Part shown: piece by piece, positions 21,429 to 30,600 of the stretch
Numbering within the stretch: position 1 is the stretch's first letter
Layout: each line of letters begins with the position of its first letter
Assembly: GCF_006782915.1 (NCBI RefSeq)
Contig: NZ_VCNP01000009.1
Span: forward strand, 62,001 to 126,000
DNA: 64,000 bases
Source: Streptomyces calvus
Lineage (GTDB): Bacteria > Actinomycetota > Actinomycetes > Streptomycetales > Streptomycetaceae
Reading direction: 5' to 3'
The notes under the pieces: model-generated
What the model was told of the DNA's origin: nothing
Database searches by the model: none
Seen by the model: only the letters and a program-made list of their open reading frames with translations
Made by a program: the position numbers and the translations under genes

Positions 21429-22223
21429 TCACGTCTGGCGCGGGTCACCCCTGAGGACGGCGAACCGCGCGCCGTACGGGTCCTCCAGACGGGCGAGCCG
21501 GCCGACACCGGCGAGTGAGGTGGCGGGCATCCGTACCCGGCCGCCGAGTTCGACGGCCCGGGCGACGACGGCGTCGGGGTCGTCGGTCCCGAAGTAGGGC
21601 AGCCAGTAGGGCCGGCCGCTCGCCGCCTCGACGGGGTCGTCGGCGAGGGTGACCAGGCCGCCGAACATGCCGTCGTCGCCGGTGCCCGCGGGGTTGACGG
21701 AGGTGTAGACGCCGCCGGGGAAGGACACCGCGGACGTCTCCCAGCCGAGGACCGAGCGGTAGAAGGCGGCGGCGCGGGCGACGTCCGGGGTGTACAGCTC
21801 GACCCAGCACAGCGAGCCGACCTCGCCGGCCGCGTCGACGCCTTCGAGGCGCGCCGGCTCCCAGATGCCGAAGCCTGCGCCCGCCTGGTCGGCGAGGACC
21901 GCCATCCTGCCCTCGCCCGCCACGTCCAGGGGCGGCACGGGCACGTCGCCCCGGGCCTGCCGGGCCGCGTCCGCCGTGGCGTCGGCGTCCGGGCTGCGGA
22001 AGTAGACGGTCCACGCGGGCGGGCCCTGCTCCGCGGTGATCTGCATGCCGCCCGCGACGGTCCGGCCGTCCAGCCGGAAGAAGCCGTAGCCGCCGGCGTC
22101 GGGCCACGCCGTGCGGAACTCCCAGCCGAACAGGCCGCCGTAGAAGGAGGCGGCGCCCTCGATGTCGGGCGTGCCGACGTCGATCCAGCCAGGGGCGCCG
22201 TCGACGAAGCGGGTGGTGAGCAT
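21429..22223 (-). CDS. Two-domain VOC (glyoxalase/bleomycin-resistance fold) protein
   Basis: A 264-aa protein with two vicinal-oxygen-chelate modules. The first opens with WIDVGTPDIEGAASFYGGLFGWEF and the second with WVELYTPDVARAAAFYRSVLGWE, each followed by a GGM/GGL beta element. Such proteins bind or modify small molecules and are often hydroxylases, dioxygenases or drug-sequestering proteins. The ATG at 22223 has GGAGG six bases upstream. Substrate is unknown. Confidence 0.8.
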   Translation of the reverse strand: MLTTRFVDGAPGWIDVGTPDIEGAASFYGGLFGWEFRTAWPDAGGYGFFRLDGRTVAGGMQITAEQGPPAWTVYFRSPDADATADAARQARGDVPVPPLDVAGEGRMAVLADQAGAGFGIWEPARLEGVDAAGEVGSLCWVELYTPDVARAAAFYRSVLGWETSAVSFPGGVYTSVNPAGTGDDGMFGGLVTLADDPVEAASGRPYWLPYFGTDDPDAVVARAVELGGRVRMPATSLAGVGRLARLEDPYGARFAVLRGDPRQT

Positions 22224-22335
22224 GGTGCCTCCTTGGGCAGGTCCCGTCGCCTGCTCTGCCGAGTGTTCCACCGCCCGCCGGAGGGGCACCGGCGGAACAC
22301 CCGGACGGGTGTGTCACGGGACAGGTGCCGCAGGG

Positions 22336-23376
22336 TCAGGCGGAGGCGCGCCGGACGAGTGTCGTCGGCAGGATCACACTGGACGGGCTGCCGCCCACGG
22401 CCGCGTCGGCGGTGGTGTCGCGGTCGAGGTCGCGCAGCAGCAGCCGGGCCATCAGCCGGCCCATCCCTTCGATGTCCTGACGGACGGTGGTCAGCGGCGG
22501 ATCGGTCTGTTCGGCGATCGGCAGCATGTCGTCGAAGCCGACGACCGCCACGTCGTCCGGCACCCGCCGCCCGTGCTCGCGCAGCACGCGCAGGGCGCCC
22601 GCCGCGGTGAGGTCGTTGGCGGCGAACACCGCGTCGAGGCCGGGGCAGTGGTCGAGGAGTTCCCGCATCGCCCGCTCACCGCCCGCCGCGGTGAAGTCGC
22701 CCTCCACGACCAGCCCGGGGTCGGCGCCGACCATGACGTCCCGGAACCCGTCGAGCCGGTCCACGGCGGAGGTCTGGTCGAGGGCGCCGGTGATGTGCGC
22801 GACGCGGCTCCGGCCGAGGCCGAGCAGGTGCCGTACGGCGTCGCGGGCGCCGCCCCGGTTGTCGCTGTCGACGTAGACGACGCCGCCGCGGCCGCCGCCC
22901 CAGTCGGGCCGGCCGCCGAACACCGCCGGCAGGCCGGCCCGCTGGATCAGCTCGGGCAGCGGGTCGTCGATGTGGAGGGAGAAGACCAGCGCGCCGTCGA
23001 CGTGGCCGCCGGCCAGGTAGCGGCCGACCCGGGCGTGGTCGTCGCGGCCCTCGGTGAGCAGCAGGACCAGCTGGTTGTCGTGGGCGGTCAGCTCCTTGCT
23101 GATGCCGCGCAGTTGGCGGGCGAAGAACGGGTCGGAGAACACCCGTGTCTCCGGTTCGGCCACGATGACGGCGATGGCGTCGTGCCGTTTCGTCACCAGG
23201 CTCCGGGCCGCCTGGTTGGGTACGTATCCCAGTTCCTCCACCGCCTGACGGACCCGCTCGGCCAGGGGTTCGCGCACCCCGTCGGAGCCGTTGACCACAC
23301 GGGAGACCGTGGCCCGGGAGACCCCGGCCCGCGCGGCCACGGCCTCCAGTGTGGGGCGCGGCACTGTCTCGCTCAC
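22336..23376 (-). CDS. LacI-family transcriptional regulator
   Basis: A 346-aa repressor. The N-terminal LacI helix-turn-helix is clear (TLEAVAARAGVSRATVSRVV, then NGSDGVRE and the hinge LGYVPNQAARSL), followed by a periplasmic-binding-protein-like sensor domain (DGALVF, VDSDNRGGARDAVRHL, AANDLTAAGALR, VVGFDD). The GTG at 23376 is preferred over one at 23391 because AGGAG lies seven bases upstream. It sits beside the laccase gene. Its sugar ligand and target are not evident, though the secreted sugar-type operon at 24.6-29.4 kb is a candidate. Confidence 0.9.
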   Translation of the reverse strand: MSETVPRPTLEAVAARAGVSRATVSRVVNGSDGVREPLAERVRQAVEELGYVPNQAARSLVTKRHDAIAVIVAEPETRVFSDPFFARQLRGISKELTAHDNQLVLLLTEGRDDHARVGRYLAGGHVDGALVFSLHIDDPLPELIQRAGLPAVFGGRPDWGGGRGGVVYVDSDNRGGARDAVRHLLGLGRSRVAHITGALDQTSAVDRLDGFRDVMVGADPGLVVEGDFTAAGGERAMRELLDHCPGLDAVFAANDLTAAGALRVLREHGRRVPDDVAVVGFDDMLPIAEQTDPPLTTVRQDIEGMGRLMARLLLRDLDRDTTADAAVGGSPSSVILPTTLVRRASA

Positions 23377-23462
23377 TTCAGGGCTCCTCACCTGCGGCTG
23401 CGGGCAAGGATATCCCCGGGCCCGCCGACGGGCCGGAGCGCTCTCGGATCACATGCGGCGGC

Positions 23463-24476
23463 TCAGTGCCGGTGCTCCTGTTCCTGCTCCGGCTGCTTCT
23501 CCGGCTGCTCCTCCGTGCCGGCCTGTGCGTGGGCGTGCTCGTGCGGGTCGTACCCGGGGATGGTGCCGTCCGGCTTCTTCACCAGGAACAGTCCGACCAT
23601 GCCCATGTCGGAGTGGCTCTGGACGTGGCAGTGGTACATCCAGGCGCCCGCGCCGACGCCCTCCCCCGCGATCACCTGGAAGCCGAAGGAGTCCGCGGGC
23701 CCGCAGATCTTGTTGTCGATGACCTGGCTCGGGTCGTCGGGGCCGGTCAGCATGCCGGTGCGGTTGTCGGCCCAGCGATGACCGTGCATGTGGAACGTGT
23801 GGTAGAACTCGCCGTGCGTGATCACCACGAACTCCACGCGGTCCCCGACGGTCGCCTCGAAGTCCGGTCCGGTGTGCGGCTGGCGGTTGTTGATCGTCAT
23901 GTCGTTGAAGACGACGGTGTGGGTCGCGTCGGGCAGGACGTCGCCCTTGCGACGCACGATCACCGGGCCGTAGAGGCCGTTGCGGATGCCGCCGGTGCCG
24001 TGGACGGTGCCGACGACGTGGTCGTGGTAGTGCCAGTAACCGGCGCTGCCCGACCGCCAGGTGCCGTCCGAGCGGCGTCCCGGTGTGTGGGTGCGCCAGG
24101 TGTAGGTGCGGGTGCCGCCCGGCGGGACGTCGCTCTTGTTCTGCTTGGTGCCGTCGCTGGAGATCTCGTAGTCCAGGCCGTGGACGTGCAGGCTCACGGG
24201 TACGTCCATGGTGTTCTCGAACTCGATGTGCACCGTGTCGCCCTCGTTGAGCTCGATCAGCGGGCCGGGGATGGACGCCTTGCCCTTCTCGAAGCCGTAC
24301 CCCATCCTTCCGCCGTCCAGCCGCTCGGCGTACAGCTTGATGCGCCGCACCTCGCCACCGGCGGGCGCGGTCCTGGCCGGTTTGGCCGCGCCGGCGGCCT
24401 CGGGCGCCAAGGACAACGATGTCGCGACGGCCGCGCCGCCCAGCAGTACCCGTCGGTTGAAACCGCGTCTGTCCAT
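23463..24476 (-). CDS. Small two-domain laccase (multicopper oxidase)
   Basis: A 337-aa exported copper oxidase like the Streptomyces small laccase SLAC. It oxidises phenols with O2 and works as a trimer in the family. A Tat signal ([12 protein letters not shown]) leads. Copper-binding motifs appear as HVHG (near 98), HYHDH (near 149), [10 protein letters not shown] (near 222) and [12 protein letters not shown] near the C terminus, providing type 1, 2 and 3 sites. The length fits two cupredoxin domains rather than the usual three. The C terminus is a His/Glu/Gln-rich tail that could bind extra metal. Start is ATG 24476. Confidence 0.94.
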   Translation of the reverse strand: MDRRGFNRRVLLGGAAVATSLSLAPEAAGAAKPARTAPAGGEVRRIKLYAERLDGGRMGYGFEKGKASIPGPLIELNEGDTVHIEFENTMDVPVSLHVHGLDYEISSDGTKQNKSDVPPGGTRTYTWRTHTPGRRSDGTWRSGSAGYWHYHDHVVGTVHGTGGIRNGLYGPVIVRRKGDVLPDATHTVVFNDMTINNRQPHTGPDFEATVGDRVEFVVITHGEFYHTFHMHGHRWADNRTGMLTGPDDPSQVIDNKICGPADSFGFQVIAGEGVGAGAWMYHCHVQSHSDMGMVGLFLVKKPDGTIPGYDPHEHAHAQAGTEEQPEKQPEQEQEHRH

Positions 24477-24579
24477 GCCGAACTCCCCAGGTGGCTGTCA
24501 TGAACCTGGGAAACCGTAGCTGCCACCCCAGCGTTTATCCACACTCAGGACAAAGTTCGTTTCATTGCGGTCATAGGTC

Positions 24580-24608
24580 TTGGCGAATGGCGCAAAGGGG
24601 TCTAGCTT
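24580..24608 (+). promoter_or_regulatory. Candidate promoter of the ThuA/DUF1080 operon
   Basis: TTGGCG (24580-24585) and TAGCTT (24603-24608) are spaced by 17 bp on the plus strand in the 175-bp divergent gap between the laccase and the ThuA-domain gene. The predicted start of transcription is about 35 bp before the chosen GTG. Confidence 0.45.
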
Positions 24609-24651
24609 CCTTGACGCCGTTTGCTGCGACCGAGGAGGGGTGGGTGGCCAC

Positions 24652-27189
24652 GTGCGATTCACATCGCATCAACAACCCATGCACTGGCGCGGATTGAGCA
24701 CGAGAAGCGTCACCGGTACACCAAGGACGAAACCCAGACGACGCCTCTGGGCGGCCACCGTGGCCGCCGGCGTCGTCGCCGCCGGACTGATGTCGGGCCC
24801 CGCCGCCACCGCACGCCCGGCGCCGGACCCGTCCCTGACAACGATGTCGATCAAGTCGCCCCCGGGCGGCGCGAACGTACGTGTGCTGCTGTTCCACGGC
24901 TCCGCCGCCGGCGGTGAGGAGTCGCCGCTGGTGAACGCCGGGATCGAGGCGATCGAGAAGATCGGCCTGTCCGGCCCGGCCGACCAGCGGTTCAAGGTCA
25001 CGGCCACCGACGACGCCTCGGTCTTCACCGACGCCCGGGCGCTCGGCCGCTACAACACCATCGTGTTCCTGACCGGTGGCGGCGACGTCCTCGATCCGGA
25101 CCAGGAGGCCGGCCTGGAGGCGTACATGGAGGCCGGCGGCGGTTTCGTCGGCCTGCACGACGCGGCCCGCGCCGAGCCCTACTCGGACTGGTTCACCGGT
25201 CTCATCGGCGCCCGCCCCGCGGCGTCGGGCCCCGAGAAGGCGCAACGGGCGACGGTCGAGGTCGGTGACCGGACGCATCCGGCGACCAAGAACCTGCCGT
25301 TGGAGTGGAAGCGCCCCGACAAGTGGCTGAACTGGGTGGAGAACCCGTCCGGCGAGGTGCACACCGTGGCCCGGGTGCGGGAGTCGACGTACCAGCCCGG
25401 CAGCGGCGCCAACGGCTGGGACCACCCGGTGAGCTGGTGCCGCGACTACGACGGCGGCCGGTCCTTCTACACCGGCATGGGCGGCACGGTGTCGTCGTAC
25501 GACGAGACCGACTTCCGTGACCATCTGCGCGGCGCCCTGCTGTGGACCAACCGTCTGGTGCAGGCCGACTGCAAGGCGACGATCACCGGCAACTACAAGG
25601 CCGAACGGCTGACCCAGCCCAACCAGCCGGGCCTGAACGACCAGATCGGCGAACCGCACGGCCTGGTCACCGCGCCCGACGGCCGGGTGTTCTACATCGG
25701 CCGGGGCGGCGCCGACGCCTCGCAGCCCGTCGTCACCGACTGGAACGACCCGGACATCGGCAAGGGCAAGGGCGAGGTCCACGTCTGGGACCCGAAGACG
25801 AAGAAGGTCACGCTCGCCGGTGCGCTGACCGTCTTCGGCAACAAGGGCGGCGGTGACGAGCTGAGGAAGGTCGAGGAGGGCCTGGTCGGCATCGAACTGG
25901 ACCCGCGCTTCGCGGAGAACGGCTGGGTGTACCTGCACTACACGCCGCACTCCGAGATCAACCGGGACACGCACATGGCCGAGCGGCGGGTCTCCCGCTT
26001 CACGCTCGACCACGCCACCAACAAGCTGGACCTGGCGAGCGAGAAGGTGCTGCTGAAGTGGCCGGTGCAGATCCACAGCTGCTGCCACGCGGGCGGCGGG
26101 ATGGCCTGGGACTCCAAGGGCAACCTGTACATCGCCACCGGTGACAACAACTCCAGCGGCTTCAGCGGCGGTTACTCGGGCAACAACCCCGAGCCGAACT
26201 TCAAGGGCGTGTCCTTCGCGGACGCGCGCCGCACCGCCGGCAACACCAACAACCTCAACGGCAAGATCCTGCGCATCCACCCGGAGCCGGACGGGACGTA
26301 CACGCTCCCCGAGGGCAACCTGTTCACCGGCAAGGAGACCGCCGAGGGCGGCGGGAAGACGCGCGGCGAGATCTATGTGATGGGTGTGCGCAACCCGGCG
26401 CGCATCTCCGTCGACAAGAAGACCGACGTCCTCTACGCGGGCTGGGTCGGCCCCGACGCCGGCTCCCCGTCGACGACCTGGGGTCCGGCGAAGTACGACA
26501 CGTTCGCCGTGATCACCGAGGCGTCCAACCGCGGCTGGCCGTACTGCATGGGCAACAAGCAGCCCTACCGGGACCGCAACCTTCCCGACCCGTCGAAGCC
26601 GCTGGGCTGGTACGACTGCGACCACCCGAAGAACGAGTCGCCGAACAACGACGGTCTGGTGAACCTGCCGCCGGTGACCGGCAACAACATCTGGTACTCC
26701 CCGCAGGGCGGCGGCCCGGACTTCCCGCGCGACGAGAACGGCGTCCCGTCGTACGAGCAGGACGAGGCCACCTACCGGCTGCCCTGGCTCAAGGGCGGTG
26801 GCCAGGCCGCGATGAACGGGCCGGTCTACCGCTACGACGCGGCGAGCGCCAGCGACGTCAAGTGGCCGGAGTACTGGGACGGCAAGTGGTTCGTCGGCGA
26901 CTTCTACGACGCCGACCAGCCGCGCAACGCGGTGCTCATGGATCCGAGGACGCAGGGCGACGGCGGTCTGCCGGTGCACTCGGAGTCGCTGAAGAAGATC
27001 GTGCCGGTCGGCAACGAGGGCATCAGGAACCTGATGGGCTGGAAGTTCGGCCCGGACGGCGCGCTGTACGTCCTCGACTACGGCCGCGGCTTCTTCACCT
27101 CCGACTCCAAGTCCGCGCTGTGGCGGGTCACATACACGGGCGGCGGGCCGACCCCGGCCGCCGGACAGCTCGCGAGGAAGGCCGAATGA
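24652..27189 (+). CDS. Secreted ThuA-domain / glucose-sorbosone dehydrogenase-like protein
   Basis: An 845-aa exported protein. After an N-terminal signal (RRRLWAATVAAGVVAAG) it has a ThuA (trehalose-utilisation, class I amidotransferase-like) domain, about residues 60-310, with VRVLLFHGS, NTIVFLTGGG and GGFVGLHDAA. It is followed by a PQQ-type sorbosone/glucose dehydrogenase beta-propeller (EPHGLVTAPDGRVFYIGRGG, ATGDNN, FGPDGALYVLDYG). The start is uncertain. GTG 24652 is taken, with GGAGG 13 bases upstream; GTG 24640 and ATG 24679 are alternatives and do not change the mature protein. The role is probably extracellular sugar or sugar-alcohol oxidation. Confidence 0.82.
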   Translation: MRFTSHQQPMHWRGLSTRSVTGTPRTKPRRRLWAATVAAGVVAAGLMSGPAATARPAPDPSLTTMSIKSPPGGANVRVLLFHGSAAGGEESPLVNAGIEAIEKIGLSGPADQRFKVTATDDASVFTDARALGRYNTIVFLTGGGDVLDPDQEAGLEAYMEAGGGFVGLHDAARAEPYSDWFTGLIGARPAASGPEKAQRATVEVGDRTHPATKNLPLEWKRPDKWLNWVENPSGEVHTVARVRESTYQPGSGANGWDHPVSWCRDYDGGRSFYTGMGGTVSSYDETDFRDHLRGALLWTNRLVQADCKATITGNYKAERLTQPNQPGLNDQIGEPHGLVTAPDGRVFYIGRGGADASQPVVTDWNDPDIGKGKGEVHVWDPKTKKVTLAGALTVFGNKGGGDELRKVEEGLVGIELDPRFAENGWVYLHYTPHSEINRDTHMAERRVSRFTLDHATNKLDLASEKVLLKWPVQIHSCCHAGGGMAWDSKGNLYIATGDNNSSGFSGGYSGNNPEPNFKGVSFADARRTAGNTNNLNGKILRIHPEPDGTYTLPEGNLFTGKETAEGGGKTRGEIYVMGVRNPARISVDKKTDVLYAGWVGPDAGSPSTTWGPAKYDTFAVITEASNRGWPYCMGNKQPYRDRNLPDPSKPLGWYDCDHPKNESPNNDGLVNLPPVTGNNIWYSPQGGGPDFPRDENGVPSYEQDEATYRLPWLKGGGQAAMNGPVYRYDAASASDVKWPEYWDGKWFVGDFYDADQPRNAVLMDPRTQGDGGLPVHSESLKKIVPVGNEGIRNLMGWKFGPDGALYVLDYGRGFFTSDSKSALWRVTYTGGGPTPAAGQLARKAE

Positions 27190-29408
27190 AACCAGTGACA
27201 CGGCAGCGAAGAATGTGGGCCGCCCTGCTGGCCGCCCTGCTCATGATGGCCGGGCTGCAGACGGCGACGTCCGCGGCCGGCGAGTCCGGCGACCGGGACA
27301 CCGCGGCCGCCGCGGCACAGGTGCTCACCTGGACCGCCGGCGACAGCATCACCGAGTACAGCTCCGCGCCCACGACCGCGGTGGCCGGTCCGGCGACGAT
27401 CGTCTTCGAGAACAGCGCGGCCACCGGCAACACCACCGGGATGCCGCACACGCTGACGTTCGCGACCTCCGACCCGGAGTTCAACAACGACGTCCAGCTG
27501 AACATCCTGGCCAATCCCAGCGACGCCCAGGGCGGCAAGCACACCGCCGAGGTGACGCTCACGCCGGGCCGCTACTTCTACCACTGCACCATCCCGGGCC
27601 ACGGCGAGATGCAGGGCATCCTGACGGTGACCGAGGGCAGTGGTGAGGACACCACCCCGCCCGAGGCCACGGCGAAGGTGAACGGCACGCAGAACTCCGA
27701 GGGCCAGTACGTGGGTTCGGCGAGCGTGACACTCGAGGCCACCGACGCGGGCTCGGGCGTGGACCGGATCGAGTACGCGATCGGTGCCGACGGCGCCTGG
27801 CAGCCGTACACCGCGCCGGTCGTCGTCGACCAGGTCGGCACGCACACCGTCCGCTACCGCGCCCTGGACAAGGCGGGCAACGTCTCGGACACCGAGAGCG
27901 TGGAGTTCACGGTCGTCGCACCGCCGTCCGACGACACGACGGCGCCGGAGACCTCGGCGACCGTGGACGGCGAGAAGAACGCCGACGGTGCCTACATCGA
28001 CATGGCGACGGTCACCGTCACCGCGTCGGACACCGGTTCCGGCGTCAACACCATCGAGTACGCGCTCGGGGCCGACGGTGCCTGGCAGCCGTACACCGGT
28101 CCGGTGATGGTCCACGAGGTGGGCACGCACACCGTGCGCTACCGCGCCACCGACAAGGCGGGCAACGCGGCGGCGGAGAAGAGCGTGGAGTTCACGGTGG
28201 TCGCCGCACCTCCGCAGGACACCACACCGCCGGCGACCGGCGTGACCGTGGAGGGCACCAGGAACTCCGACGGTGCCTACGTCGGTGACGCCACCGTGAC
28301 CGTCAGCGCGGACGACGGGCACGGCGGGTCCGGCGTCGCGGGCATCGAGTACTCGCTCGACGGCGGACCGTACCTGGCCTACACCGAGCCGGTGGTCGTG
28401 GACCGGGCGGGCCGGCACACCGTGACGTACCGGGCGACCGACCGGGCCGGCAACACCTCCGAGCCGCGCACGGTGAGCTTCACGGTCGTGGCGGACGGCG
28501 GGGTGCCCGCGCCGAACTGCCCGGAGTACGACGAGCGGCTGACGGTGATCGTCGGCACGGTCGACTCGGGCGTGCCGAACCGGGTCACCAACAACCGGTG
28601 CCGGATCGGCGAGCTGATCGAGGACGAGAAGGAGTGGACCTCGCAGGCCCTGTTCCTCAAGCACGTCGACGGCGTCCTGGACGCGCTCCTGGCGGAAGGG
28701 GTCGTCGACAAGCGGGAGTACCGCGCCATCACCAGGGCGGCCCGTGAGTCCGGCATCGGCAAGCCGGGCCAGACGGAGGGCTACCGCAAGATCCTCGACG
28801 GCAGCGAGGAGTCCTTCGCCAAGTGGGAGCAGGTGGGCGGCGGTTCGTTCGCACTGAACCCGGACGGGTCGATCACCTCCGGCACCACCAAGCCCGGCCT
28901 GGGCATGCTGTGGTTCCCGGAGCGCAAGTACGGCGACTTCTCGCTGAGGCTCCAGTGGCGTGACGACGCACCGGGCACCGGCAACGCCAACTCCGGTGTG
29001 TTCGTGCGGTTCCCGCAGGTCCACGACCACCCGGAGGAGTCGCGTCCGGAGTGGGTCGCCATCAAGTACGGCCACGAGGTGCAGGTGTTCGACTCGCCGT
29101 CCGGCGACATGTACAAGACGGGCTCGGTGTACGGCTTCGACCGTGTGGGCCTGGCCGGCGCGGGCGTGACGCAGAAGGGCACCTGGAACGACTACGAGAT
29201 CCGCGTGGTGGACCAGCACTACTCGGTCTACCGCAACGGTGTGCTGATCAACGAGTTCGACAACACCGGCGGCCAGCTGTTCGAGCCGCCGCGGTCGGAC
29301 GACCCGGGCACCGACGGGCGGCGGTTCGCCTCCGGCTACATCGGGCTCCAGGTGCACGGCACGACGGACGTGGTCTCGTTCCGGGACGTCCGGATCAGGG
29401 AGCTGTAG
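27186..29408 (+). CDS. Secreted cupredoxin / triple Ig-like repeat / DUF1080 fusion protein
   Basis: A 740-aa exported modular protein. A Sec signal (residues 1-31) precedes a plastocyanin-like domain (about 45-152) with plausible type 1 copper ligands: His in MPHTLTF, Cys in YHCTIPGH, the following His and Met in HGEMQG. Three 94-residue Ig-like repeats begin at about 155, 250 and 345, each with an Ala/Gly-WQPYT-type core and VGTHTVRYRA. A Cys-containing helical linker (about 440-540) leads to a C-terminal DUF1080/3-keto-disaccharide hydrolase lectin-like domain (KYGDFSLRLQWR, GNANSGVFVRFP). ATG 27186 overlaps the preceding stop (ATGA), so the two proteins are coupled. Confidence 0.85.
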   Translation: MKPVTRQRRMWAALLAALLMMAGLQTATSAAGESGDRDTAAAAAQVLTWTAGDSITEYSSAPTTAVAGPATIVFENSAATGNTTGMPHTLTFATSDPEFNNDVQLNILANPSDAQGGKHTAEVTLTPGRYFYHCTIPGHGEMQGILTVTEGSGEDTTPPEATAKVNGTQNSEGQYVGSASVTLEATDAGSGVDRIEYAIGADGAWQPYTAPVVVDQVGTHTVRYRALDKAGNVSDTESVEFTVVAPPSDDTTAPETSATVDGEKNADGAYIDMATVTVTASDTGSGVNTIEYALGADGAWQPYTGPVMVHEVGTHTVRYRATDKAGNAAAEKSVEFTVVAAPPQDTTPPATGVTVEGTRNSDGAYVGDATVTVSADDGHGGSGVAGIEYSLDGGPYLAYTEPVVVDRAGRHTVTYRATDRAGNTSEPRTVSFTVVADGGVPAPNCPEYDERLTVIVGTVDSGVPNRVTNNRCRIGELIEDEKEWTSQALFLKHVDGVLDALLAEGVVDKREYRAITRAARESGIGKPGQTEGYRKILDGSEESFAKWEQVGGGSFALNPDGSITSGTTKPGLGMLWFPERKYGDFSLRLQWRDDAPGTGNANSGVFVRFPQVHDHPEESRPEWVAIKYGHEVQVFDSPSGDMYKTGSVYGFDRVGLAGAGVTQKGTWNDYEIRVVDQHYSVYRNGVLINEFDNTGGQLFEPPRSDDPGTDGRRFASGYIGLQVHGTTDVVSFRDVRIREL

Positions 29409-29437
29409 TCCCGCACGGCTCCGTGTGAGGCGCCGGG

Positions 29438-30460
29438 TCAGGAGGCCGAGGGTTTCGGCTTCCTGGCCCGGCTCGGCTGTACGCGGCTGGGCTCGCCGGG
29501 CATCTTCGGGTACTCGGGCGGGTACGGCAGGTCGCCGAGGCCGTGCTCGTGCTCGTCCCGGCGGGCGAGTTCGAGCAGCGGCTCCAGCGAGAAGGCGTGG
29601 TCGTCCATGTCCGCGTGCACGTCGCCGAGTTCGGCGAAGCGCGCGGGCATGGTCGCGAGGTCGAAGTCCTGCGGATGCGCGACGCCTACCTCCTCCCAGC
29701 GCAGCGGCGCCGAGACGGGCGCGTGCGGGCGGGGACGCACGGAGTAGGCGGAGGCGATGGTGCGGTCGCGGGCGGTCTGGTTGTAGTCGATGAAGATGCG
29801 CTCGCCGCGCTCCTCCTTCCACCACTTGATGGTGACCTGCTGCGGCATCCGGCGTTCCATCTCGCGGCCCACGGCGATGGCGGCGCGGCGGACCTGGGTG
29901 AAGGTCCAGCGCGGTTCGATGGGCACGAAGACGTGCAGGCCCCGGCCGCCGGAGGTCTTGGGCCAGCCGCGCAGCCCGTACTCCTCCAGCACGGCGCGCA
30001 GTTCGTGGGCGGCGCGGGCGGCGTCGTCGTAGTCGGTGCCGGGCTGCGGGTCGAGGTCGATGCGGAGTTCGTCGGGGTGGTCGACGTCGTCGCGGCGCAC
30101 CGGCCAGGGGTGGAAGACGAGCGTGCCGTACTGGGCGGCCCACACCACGGCGGCCTCCTCGGTGGGGCACATCTCGTCGGCGCTGCGGCCGCTGGGGAAG
30201 GTGATGTGGGCGGTGGGGATCCAGTCGGGCATGCCCTTGGGAGCGCGCTTCTGGTAGAACCACTCGCCGGTGATGCCGTCCGGGTAGCGCTGCAGGGTGG
30301 TGGGCCGGTTCCTGAGGGCGCGCAGGATGCCGGGGCCGACGGCGGCGTAGTAGCGGGCGAGGTCCAGCTTGGTGAAGCCGCGTTCCGGGAAGAACAGCTT
30401 GTCCGGGCTGGACAGCCGCACCGTCCGGCCGGCCACCTCGAGTTCCACCGCGTCACCCAT
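29438..30460 (-). CDS. ligD: LigD-type primase-polymerase domain protein (NHEJ)
   Basis: A 340-aa stand-alone archaeo-eukaryotic primase-like polymerase of the LigD PolDom family, which fills gaps during non-homologous end joining. Signatures are SSPDKLFFPERGFTKLDL near the start, the catalytic acid block ELRIDLDPQPG (DxD), KTSGGRGLHVFVPIE, and DYNQTARDRTIASAYSVR. The ATG at 30460 gives MGDAVELEVAGR. The C-terminal tail is basic. It is divergent from an ATP-dependent DNA ligase across 140 bp, so the two halves of mycobacterial LigD are encoded separately here. Confidence 0.9.
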   Translation of the reverse strand: MGDAVELEVAGRTVRLSSPDKLFFPERGFTKLDLARYYAAVGPGILRALRNRPTTLQRYPDGITGEWFYQKRAPKGMPDWIPTAHITFPSGRSADEMCPTEEAAVVWAAQYGTLVFHPWPVRRDDVDHPDELRIDLDPQPGTDYDDAARAAHELRAVLEEYGLRGWPKTSGGRGLHVFVPIEPRWTFTQVRRAAIAVGREMERRMPQQVTIKWWKEERGERIFIDYNQTARDRTIASAYSVRPRPHAPVSAPLRWEEVGVAHPQDFDLATMPARFAELGDVHADMDDHAFSLEPLLELARRDEHEHGLGDLPYPPEYPKMPGEPSRVQPSRARKPKPSAS

Positions 30461-30600
30461 GCGAGCCACGGTAGGCGCACGGCACCTGCCTCGCACTCCG
30501 GCCGGCGCGGCTGGTCCGGTGACGCGGGTGACCTCCACCTCGGTGTCGGTCGCCCGGCGCTCGGCAGGCGGTCCTCCCGGTGCGCTCCTACAGTCGGAGC

